Source: Nocardiaceae bacterium
GTDB lineage: Bacteria; Actinomycetota; Actinomycetes; Mycobacteriales; Mycobacteriaceae
Assembly (NCBI GenBank): GCA_021372355.1
Contig: JAJFUQ010000008.1
Coordinates: 1-43,726, forward strand
DNA length: 43,726 bases
Direction of reading: 5' to 3'
Numbering within the stretch: the first letter of the stretch is position 1; every line of letters starts with the position of its first letter. Shown piece after piece: positions 16,532 to 24,500 of this stretch. The notes beneath the pieces were generated by a model that was given only the letters and a program-made list of their open reading frames with translations, had not been told where the DNA came from and made no database searches. Made by a program: the position numbers and the translations under genes.

Positions 16532-17464
16532 TCACACGTGCGGCGCTTCGGCTCCTCGCTCCGCACCCGACCGCAGACGCACTGACTCGGAGTACGCCAA
16601 CGTACGGAATCGCAACACCGGATCGTCCGACGGTTCTATGCCGTCGGTGACGCGCATCGGGTCGAATACGACGATGTCGCCGTCCTTTTCGCGTTCGGTG
16701 TCGCGACCGGTGATCTCGAGCGTGCCGACATCGACGAACTCGTCGCTCTTCCAGTTCTGCGACGGGTCGACCGTGGAATCACCCGGACTCGCGACCTGGA
16801 CACGCAGAGTGAATCGGATCGGGCCCTGGGCAAGTCGTGAATCGACCTCGTCCAACAGATAGTCGCGCGAGATGCGCGCAGCCTTGTGCGGCGCGAAGTA
16901 CTTCTCCCCCGCCTCGGGAATCCACTGGTAGCGAACCCAGCGGGACTCGCCATCTGCGCCAGTCCACTTGAACGCGTGGAGGCCGTAGAAGCGGACCTGT
17001 CCGTAGCTCTTCGGGGTCCGCAGTGTCGGTGCATTGATGGCGCTCGACTTGATCGCCTCGGGATGGTCGATGAACACCTTTGCGAGCTTCACCGGCGCCA
17101 TCGCTCCCGCACTCGCAGCCTTGATGAAGTCGATGAGCCCGTCCGGGCCCTTCGTGATGAACACCTTGGCGGTCTGAGACGAGATGTCGGCGGTCTTGCC
17201 GTTGGGGAGGCTGAACTTCACGGCGAGTCCGTGCGGCGCCGGACTCTTGTCCTTGACGCGGGGGTTGCCGGCACCGTTCGAGAAGCGAACGAGAGCCGGA
17301 ATCGGCGATCCGTCGAGGAATCCGGCGGTCGACAGTCGCTTGCCTTCCGCGGTCGCGGTGAAGGTTCCGCGGTAGAGGCGACCCTTCGCATGAAGGGCGC
17401 GGGCGCCCGGGTGTTCGCCGTACTGGCCGTGGATTGCCTCGATCGCTTCGTGTGGAGTCACCAT
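16532..17464 (-). CDS. Mini-catalase family heme peroxidase
   Basis: A 310-residue catalase-family protein, much shorter than canonical catalases (about 480 or more), like the SrpA/catalase-related peroxidase group. Visible family features are the distal His25 region (ARALHAKGRLYRGTF), PALVRFSNGAGNP around residue 63, HGLAVKFSLPNG, and the heme-side DYLLDEV segment that probably carries the proximal tyrosine. The start was set at ATG 17464 (MVTPHEAIEAIHGQYG) because the frame upstream has no similarity and crosses a large hairpin. A G-rich stretch (GGGGG) about 12 bases upstream may be the ribosome binding site. It uses peroxides on organic substrates rather than acting as an efficient catalase, by analogy with the family. 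Confidence 0.87.
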   Translation of the reverse strand: MVTPHEAIEAIHGQYGEHPGARALHAKGRLYRGTFTATAEGKRLSTAGFLDGSPIPALVRFSNGAGNPRVKDKSPAPHGLAVKFSLPNGKTADISSQTAKVFITKGPDGLIDFIKAASAGAMAPVKLAKVFIDHPEAIKSSAINAPTLRTPKSYGQVRFYGLHAFKWTGADGESRWVRYQWIPEAGEKYFAPHKAARISRDYLLDEVDSRLAQGPIRFTLRVQVASPGDSTVDPSQNWKSDEFVDVGTLEITGRDTEREKDGDIVVFDPMRVTDGIEPSDDPVLRFRTLAYSESVRLRSGAERGAEAPHV

Positions 17465-17500
17465 GCTCGTTTCAAGCCCCCCGCTTCGGTTTGTATTCCT

Positions 17501-17547
17501 GGCCTTGGCTGGCGCATCCGGCCGGCCCGGATGCGCCGGACAAGGCC
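17501..17547. repeat. 47-bp imperfect palindrome in catalase leader
   Basis: Two nested arms: GGCCTTG (17501-17507) pairs with CAAGGCC (17541-17547), and an 11-bp inner stem (17511-17521 with 17527-17537) closes a CCGGC loop. The two stems are separated by a 3x3 internal loop, so 18 pairs form in total. It lies 37 bases upstream of the catalase start. No T-run flanks it on either side. Confidence 0.65.
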
Positions 17548-17739
17548 TAGTCTTCCGAGGTTTCGCCGCGGGCAGGGTAAATCGCAAAAGTCGAGGTCAG
17601 ATCACGAAAAGACGACGATCAACGGACGTTCCGAGGGGCCTTTGTGGCGCCACGCACAGTTATCGTTCCGTGCCTAACACCAGCCCCACAACCGATGATT
17701 TACCCCATGAGAAACACCAACCAAGGAGGCAGTCACGTG

Positions 17740-17838
17740 ATGTCCCGGAATCGCGGGTTCGCTGGCACGGCGATGTTCATCGCGCTACTGCTGCTGGTAC
17801 CGCAGATAGTCTTACTGGCTCTCTTTACCGGTCACTAG
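17740..17838 (+). CDS. 32-residue hydrophobic membrane peptide
   Basis: A tiny gene with a very strong ribosome binding site (AAGGAGG, 17723-17729). ATG at 17740 or the GTG immediately before it (17737) could start it. The product MSRNRGFAGTAMFIALLLLV continues PQIVLLALFTGH: a basic N-terminus and one transmembrane helix. Its TAG stop overlaps the TAG stop of the converging GH43 gene in a shared CTAG. No family is recognised. Single-helix peptides of this size include regulatory micropeptides and type I toxins; nothing here shows which, and no antisense RNA signal was identified. Confidence 0.5.
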   Translation: MSRNRGFAGTAMFIALLLLVPQIVLLALFTGH

Positions 17839-19169
17839 CCGCGACCGCCGCCAGTGGACTGAATGTTCGCCACGCCGGCGTCGACGACATGTTTATCGTC
17901 GGCTCCGGCGTACGCATATACGGAGTAGACAACGTTGTTCGCACCCGGGAGGTCGATACTGATTCGACGTTCGGTCCTCTCGCCCGGCTTGAGGGTGATG
18001 TCCTCGGGCGCCGGCAACTGCCCAGGCGCTTCGGAGCCGTACCAGAGCTTGCCGCTCCAGCCCGCGTTCTGCGGGGCGGTCAGCGTCACCACGATCTCGA
18101 CACGTCCCGCGCCGCGCGTCACGAAGCGGCTGCCGTCGACGGTCGCATTCACGTGAACCGGCGTTTTGACGATCGGCTGCTCCGGCAGCGTCGACTCGGG
18201 CGATCCATCGCCGACCTTCGGCCAGCCTCCCGGCCACGTCAGGCGATCGAGAATCGCCGGGCGGTTCGGCGCCCCGCTCGGCAGGTTCATCTGTGCCCGC
18301 GGGATCGCGTGGTACAGCATCCAGTCGTTGCCGGCGTCGTCTGTGGTGACCGCGTTGTGGCCCGGTCCGGCCCACTTGTCGCTACCCGCGACGACGAGTT
18401 CGCCACCACCGAGGTTCAGGTCCCGGCCGTCGCGGTCGACGTAGGGTCCGAAGAGGTTCGGCGAACGTCCCGCCAAGACGCGGTACGCCGTGGTCGGTCC
18501 GCTGCAGCAGTTCCCCGCCGACGCGAACAAGTAGAAGTTGTTGTCCTTGCGGACGATGTACGGAGCTTCGAACCGCTGGTCCGCGATCTGGACCGGCTTC
18601 CCGGCCGCCGCCGACCCGTCCGGGTTGAGCGGAATCGCGTACACGCCGCCGAAGTTGCCGACCACCATCGTCTTGTTGCCGTTGTCATTCCAGACGAATG
18701 GGTCGATCGTGCCGGCGATGCCGACATCCTTGGCACAGAACACGGGGTGCCCGAGGTCGTTCCACGGGCCGTTCAGAGACGGCGAGGACGCCATCCCGAT
18801 GCAGGGGTTGTCGGCGTACCCGACCGCGTAGTACATGAGGAATCGGTTGCCGTCCGCGACGATCTGGGGAGCCCACGCGGTCTGCCCGTTGACGACCCAA
18901 CCCGGCATTCCGGAGAAGACGTTCCCGCTGTAGATCCAGTTCTGGAGGTCGTAGGAAATCCAGTGCGGCAGGAACCGCATGCCTTTGCCGTCGCCCCAGT
19001 CATCCGAGGTCGCGTAAGCGTGATAGACGCCCGACGCGTCGCGAATGATCGATGGATCTGCGGCTGCCGGAAGCATCACGGGATCAGCCGAGGCAGGTGG
19101 CGCACCCAACCCGGCGGCCAGCACAGCCGCCACTGCAGCCATGAACCAACGCGCCCGCCCGACAACCAT
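17835..19169 (-). CDS. Secreted glycoside hydrolase family 43 enzyme
   Basis: A 444-residue exported five-bladed-propeller glycosidase. The signal peptide ends near PPASADP (about residue 28). The GH43 catalytic triad can be placed: general base Asp38 (AAADPSIIR), pKa-modulating Asp156 (GTIDPFVW) and general acid Glu201 (RFEAPYIV). Residues about 320-440 form an extra beta-rich C-terminal domain with no clear family. GH43 enzymes usually act on arabinose- or xylose-containing glycans, so plant polysaccharides or arabinan-type polymers are plausible substrates. The ATG at 19169 is supported by GGAGG five bases upstream. The gene appears to stand alone. Confidence 0.88.
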   Translation of the reverse strand: MVVGRARWFMAAVAAVLAAGLGAPPASADPVMLPAAADPSIIRDASGVYHAYATSDDWGDGKGMRFLPHWISYDLQNWIYSGNVFSGMPGWVVNGQTAWAPQIVADGNRFLMYYAVGYADNPCIGMASSPSLNGPWNDLGHPVFCAKDVGIAGTIDPFVWNDNGNKTMVVGNFGGVYAIPLNPDGSAAAGKPVQIADQRFEAPYIVRKDNNFYLFASAGNCCSGPTTAYRVLAGRSPNLFGPYVDRDGRDLNLGGGELVVAGSDKWAGPGHNAVTTDDAGNDWMLYHAIPRAQMNLPSGAPNRPAILDRLTWPGGWPKVGDGSPESTLPEQPIVKTPVHVNATVDGSRFVTRGAGRVEIVVTLTAPQNAGWSGKLWYGSEAPGQLPAPEDITLKPGERTERRISIDLPGANNVVYSVYAYAGADDKHVVDAGVANIQSTGGGRG

Positions 19170-19330
19170 TTTGGCCTCCGTTCACCACCGCAAGCCAGCG
19201 GATGGGGTTAACGTAGGGCGGCGGCCAAACGGCCAGTCACGACGCGCATGCCCGTGGCGATGTTGAGATCAACTCCAATGCTTTTTTGTGACACACCAAC
19301 GCTTTTCACTCTCCTGGGACCAAACCTCCA

Positions 19331-21271
19331 TTGACCATCGAGTTCGACCATCTCGACCTGGCCGTCGCCGATCTCGCGAGCGCGGTGCGGGAATTCCGGG
19401 CTTCCGGGTACCTCCTGCTGAAACGCGACCTCGGGCCGCTTCGCGGCGGTACGGCAGGCATCGCGTGCGCCGGCAACTCTCGAATCGTGCTGAGTGGGCC
19501 GGGCACCGTCGCCGCGAGTGCACTACGCGTGGTGTCGCGCACCCTCGGTAATGACTTCACGGGAATCCGGCGCGCGGTCTTCCGGGTCAAGGACCTCAGC
19601 AGGTACGTCGAACGACTCGAGGAAGCCGGTATCGGCGTCTCGAAATCTGGCAAGACGATCACGCCAGACGATCCCGCACTCCCCGTTCTCACGCAGACAT
19701 CGGTGAAGTCCGGTCCGGCGACGACGATCTCGATCACCCGCCTGACCCTCGTCTCACCTGATCTCGACAGAACTCTCACCGGACTCGAGGCGATTTTCGG
19801 CGAACCCGATGTCGACGGCCGTTGGCGCATCGGCCTCACCACACTGACCGCCGAGCGCGGTTCGGTCGTCAGCATTCGGGCCCGACTCAACGCCGCACGA
19901 ATCCCCGCTTTCGCCGCCGGTCTCGGGTTGTCGATCCCATCTGACGACGTCGACCACGAAGCTGCCGAACGACTCGGCGAGGCACTGCGCATCGCGACCG
20001 TCTCGCACGACGAACTGACCAAGCGCGGCAAAGCCCCGTTCCATAAGCTCGGCGCGTTCCTCGAAGAGCAATTCCCGCGGGTCCACCGCGAATTGGACTG
20101 GAGCACATTTGGCCCGAGCCGCCTGTACTGCTGGAAGGGCGAGTCCGACCACGTCGGTGCGATCCTGCTGGCCCATCAAGACGTCGTTCCGGTTGACAAC
20201 GAGGACGCGTGGACTCATCCGCCGTTCAGCGGGGTCGTTGACGACGAGTTCGTGTGGGGTCGCGGTGCGATCGATGACAAGAGCCGCGTGCTTGCGATTC
20301 TCGAGGCGATCGAAGACCTCCTGCGCCGCGGATTCCATCCCCAGACGACCATCTACTTCGCGTTCGGTCACGATGAGGAAGTCGGCGGGCATGAGGGCGC
20401 GCAGGTCATGGCGCAGTACCTGGCGACCCAGAGTGTGAGCGCGGATTTCGTCCTCGACGAGGGCGGGATCGTCGCAGTGGGCATCGTCGACGGCATCTCC
20501 TCGCCGGTCGCGTCGATCATGCTCGGCGAGAAGGGATTCGTCACGCTGCGCCTGGACTCGACCGATCCGGGCGGCCACTCGTCGATGCCACCCGACCGCA
20601 CCGCGGTTGGACGTATCGCGCAGGCGATCGCTCGTATTCAGGACAACCCGCTGCCGCTGCGCGTGACCCCTCCTGTCCTCGACATGGTCCGGCGCATGGC
20701 TCCGCACATGCCGGGCCCCGTGCGCGCAGTCCTCGCGAGTGCCGAGCGATTCCCCAAGCCGATCGCCAAGCTACTGTCGCTCAAACCGCACACGGCAGCA
20801 CTGGTACGAACGACGTTCGCGCCCACAGTGTTCCGCGGCGGTGTCAAAGAGAACGTGCTGCCGCAATCGGCGGAGGCGTTCATCAACGTCCGCATCCTCG
20901 CGGGCGACACGATCGATTCCGTCGTGGCGCACTGCATCAAGGTCGTCGATGATGAGCGGGTTCGGATCGGCGTGACGTCCGGTTTCGCGGCGGACCCATC
21001 ACCATCGACCGATCCGGATTCGCCGCTGTTCGACATGATCTCCGAGGTCGTCCAGGAGACGGTTCCAGCGGCGCTCATCACCACTGGTCTGGTGCCCGGT
21101 GCGACCGACTCGCGGCACTACAGCGCGGTGGCGCAAGCACGGTTCAACTTCACGCCGATCCTGCTCGACCGCGCCGACCTCGAACGTATTCACGGCACGG
21201 ATGAACGCATTTCCCTCGCCAACTACAAGCGGATCATCGATTTCAACGTGCGGCTATTACAACGATTGTGA
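19331..21271 (+). CDS. VOC-like domain fused to M20 metallopeptidase
   Basis: A 646-residue cytoplasmic protein. Residues 1-180 look like a glyoxalase/VOC module of two beta-alpha-beta-beta-beta halves (IEFDHLDLAVADLASAVREF at 3-22, then TRLTLVSPDLDRTLTGLEAIFG at 136-157). Residues about 185-646 are an M20 family peptidase of the carboxypeptidase S/PM20D1 type: AHQDVVP with His282 and Asp284, GRGAIDDK with the bridging Asp at 315, GHDEEVGGHEG with catalytic Glu349 and Glu350, and GATDSRHY near the end. TTG at 19331 is the only start after the in-frame stop at 19289. M20 enzymes of this subgroup hydrolyse or form amide bonds of N-acyl amino acids and peptides. The fused pair is unusual. Confidence 0.85.
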   Translation: MTIEFDHLDLAVADLASAVREFRASGYLLLKRDLGPLRGGTAGIACAGNSRIVLSGPGTVAASALRVVSRTLGNDFTGIRRAVFRVKDLSRYVERLEEAGIGVSKSGKTITPDDPALPVLTQTSVKSGPATTISITRLTLVSPDLDRTLTGLEAIFGEPDVDGRWRIGLTTLTAERGSVVSIRARLNAARIPAFAAGLGLSIPSDDVDHEAAERLGEALRIATVSHDELTKRGKAPFHKLGAFLEEQFPRVHRELDWSTFGPSRLYCWKGESDHVGAILLAHQDVVPVDNEDAWTHPPFSGVVDDEFVWGRGAIDDKSRVLAILEAIEDLLRRGFHPQTTIYFAFGHDEEVGGHEGAQVMAQYLATQSVSADFVLDEGGIVAVGIVDGISSPVASIMLGEKGFVTLRLDSTDPGGHSSMPPDRTAVGRIAQAIARIQDNPLPLRVTPPVLDMVRRMAPHMPGPVRAVLASAERFPKPIAKLLSLKPHTAALVRTTFAPTVFRGGVKENVLPQSAEAFINVRILAGDTIDSVVAHCIKVVDDERVRIGVTSGFAADPSPSTDPDSPLFDMISEVVQETVPAALITTGLVPGATDSRHYSAVAQARFNFTPILLDRADLERIHGTDERISLANYKRIIDFNVRLLQRL

Positions 21272-21288
21272 TCTTTTACACATGTCGG

Positions 21289-21335
21289 CTGTCATTCACA
21301 CAACGCAATAGAAAATTCAACCGTTTGAATGACAG
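21289..21335. repeat. Nested inverted repeats after the M20 gene
   Basis: A perfect 10-bp inverted repeat (CTGTCATTCA 21289-21298, TGAATGACAG 21326-21335, 27-base spacer) encloses a second one (ATTCAA 21315-21320, TTGAAT 21325-21330, loop CCGT). It is AT-rich compared with its surroundings. It could be a terminator for the M20 gene or an operator region for the large secreted protein gene 225 bases downstream. Confidence 0.5.
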
Positions 21336-21421
21336 ACGTTGATCCGAGATTTAGCGCGTTGCTCTTCTTTACGAATAGTGTTGCTGCACAACGGACTTAG
21401 ATTTGTTGAGCAGCATGAACG

Positions 21422-21437
21422 TCATTCGAGCGAATGA
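21422..21437. repeat. Palindrome TCATTCG-AG-CGAATGA
   Basis: A perfect 7-bp inverted repeat with a 2-base spacer, 123 bases before the start of the large repeat protein. Its half-site (TCATTC) is the same as that in the inverted repeat at 21289-21335, which gives two inverted pairs in one intergenic region. A binding site for a dimeric regulator is the simplest reading; this is inference. Confidence 0.45.
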
Positions 21438-21560
21438 ATTCGATGCGCTGCCAACTCGCCCGCGTCCGGCGGCAGCCAAAACATCACGCAACATAGTTCC
21501 AGATTGATCTTCATAATCAGTCCGACAATTTCGGCGCGTGGCCAACATTCGAGGACACAG

Positions 21561-24500
21561 ATGAACATCAACCGGCGAAACCGGATTCGCTTGACTGCGG
21601 CCTCCATCGGAGTCGGAGCAGCACTGGCCACGGGTACCAGCGTCGCGTTCGCTGAGACAACGGACGTCGAATCCCCCGCGACCACGGCGTCCGCTTCCAC
21701 GACCCCCGAGCCGACGTCGGACCCTACGCCGCCAGCGACCACGACGACGACCCCGGCACCGACGACAACCGAGCCGACGGCCACCACCCCGCAGACGTCT
21801 ACGACCGAGCCGACAACCACGCTGCCGTCCGCGACCGATTCCTCAAGCGTCGCCGTGACCACCAGCTCGACCACGACGACGACGTCAACCACCTCGACAA
21901 CGACCACTAGCACCTCAACCGCTACGCCGACGGGTGCCACCACTGCGTCGACGGCCACAACTGCCGCGACGACGTCAACCGCCGACCGTGCACCGGCACC
22001 GAAGGCCGTGCCCGCGCGACCGACGCTCCTGGCTTCGCCAGTTGAGCAAGCCGCGCAGATGGCCACGTTGACCGCCGCATTTCCCACCGCATCGCCAGAT
22101 CCGTCCCCCGACAACAAAATCGTGACTGCCCAGCCGATCTCGGCAGATGTGATTCCGGCTGACGACACGACGACGTCCTTGTGGCAGAAGAGTTGGATGT
22201 GGGGATTGCAGGGGCTGCCCTCGAGCACCCCGGCAACTCCGACGACCGAAGCCACACAAGCGCCGCGCCACCGATTCACGCGCCCGGGCTCCAACGGCTT
22301 CACCAACCAGCCGCCAACCGTCAGCCCGACGATCAACGCCCAGGATCCGGCCACCGGGGTCATCACTGGTGACCTCCACGCGTCGGACCCGGAAGGCGCG
22401 AAGCTGACCTACGCCGTCACCGACAAGCCGGACCACGGCACGGTTACCGTTGACGACAAGGGCCAGTTCATCTACACGCCGGATGCCAGTACGGCAGCCG
22501 ACGGTGGAACCGACTCGTTCGTCGTAAGCGTCAGCGATTCACAGAGTCGCCCGGGTGGCCGGGCGCGGTTCCGGCCGAGCGGAAATGTCACGACCGCAAC
22601 CGTTCAGCTGGACGTCGAGCCAACCGGCCACAATGCCGCACCGGTGGTCAACGGCCCGGCAGCGGTCGGACAGCCGGACCCGGCCACCGGCGCGGTGGTC
22701 ATCACGCCAAACGTCACAGATCCCAACGGCGACGCCATCACATATTCGACGAATGCCGACGGCACGTTCACCCAGAACGGCGACGGCACCATCACCTACA
22801 CCCCCACTGACGCTGAGCGTCATGCCGCCGCCGGAACGGCTGACCCGGACAGCAAGACAATCACGATCACGGCCGCCGACGGCAAGGGCGGGACCGCGAG
22901 TTTCGATACGAACCTGACGGTCGTTCCCAAGAACAGCGCGCCCACCAATGCCGCAGCCTCCGGCGCCGCAGCCGACAATGGCACGGTCAGCGGCACGATC
23001 TCCGGCGTCGACGCCGACGACGATTCGATCACCTACACCGGGGCAACCACGTCGTCGAAGGGCGGCGCCGTTCAGGTAAACGCCGACGGCACCTACACCT
23101 ACACGCCGACTGACCAGGCTCGATACGCGGCCGGAAACCCGGATGCGGACACGTCCGTTACTCAAGACACCTTCGCCGTCACGATGGACGATGGCCACGG
23201 CGGAACGACCACCCAGGACGTCACGGTCGGCATCCCGCCAACGGACACGATGTCTATCGCCGGCATCAGCGGCGGGGCAACTACTCCGTACACTCCGGGA
23301 ACGACCATAGTCCTGACCCGCCACGTCGATCCCAGCACGGGTGCGGTCACGACGGAAACGACCGTCGTCGATCCGGAGACAGGCAAGTCGACTGTCGCGG
23401 ACGTCCCCGGCGACGGCTGGGCCTATGTGACCGAGGACGGAAAGCACGTCGTCACCACCACCTCCTCGTACAACTCGTCGACAGGCAAGACCACGTCGCA
23501 TCTTGCGGTCAGCAACCTCGACACGGGTAAGACTGTCATCAGCGACGACATCGCGGGCTACCCGAACACCACGCTGACCGCCGACGGCAAGCGCGCGGTG
23601 ATGACGAGCAGCGACTGGGACCAGGCGACCGGCAACTACATCTCGAAAGTGTCGGTACTCAACACCGAAACCGGCGAAACGATCGTGAGCGACGGCCAAC
23701 CGGGAACTGCCACGATGATGATCTCGAGGGATCAGTCGCGCGCTGTCACGACGTCGCAGGCCTACGACTCAACCGCCGGTCAGACTCTCACCTACATCAC
23801 GGTCACCGATCTGAACACCGGTGAGAGCCGGGCCGTCGCTCCGATCGTGGGGCCGAACAGCCCGGAGATCACCAGCGACGGGAAGAACGCAGTCACGACC
23901 GCCGCCGCCACCGACGCGGCGACCGGCAAGACCACGACGACCGTGACTGTCACAAACCTCGACACCGGTGCACAGACCACCAGCGGTCCGCTGCCGGGTC
24001 AGGGCAACACGCGGCTCAACGCCGATGGCACGAAGGCGATCACGTTCACGAGTGATTACGATCCAGACTCGAACGTCCAGCCCGGATACGTGACGGTCAC
24101 CGACGTCGTGACCGGCTCGTCGACGACGACCGCGCTGCCCGGGCCATACAGCTCCTCCAATCCGTTCTTCAGCGAAGACGGCAGCACCATCATGGCGCAG
24201 AGCTACGACTACGACCCGAGCGCGATGAAGATCATCACGCACACGACGATCGTCAACGCAGAGACCGGTGAAACCACGACGACGTCGGCCGATGGCTTCT
24301 CCGAAAGCACGTCCTACGGCGGCAAGGTCATCTCGATCGATGGGCGGTACGACGACGCACCGGACTCCGTGACCGTGCGTGATCTCGACACTGGGCAGAC
24401 GTCGACGGCCGCCACGACCGGGGAGGTCACGAGCACGGAATTCACGCCGAACGGTGACTCGGTTCTCATCCTCTCCCAGACTGTCGACGAGTCGACGTCG

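Noticed and set aside
21422..22366. 314-codon minus-strand frame rich in Val and Gly, opposite the Thr-rich linker
   Set aside because: It is the complement of repeated ACC/ACG codons and shows no independent start signal.
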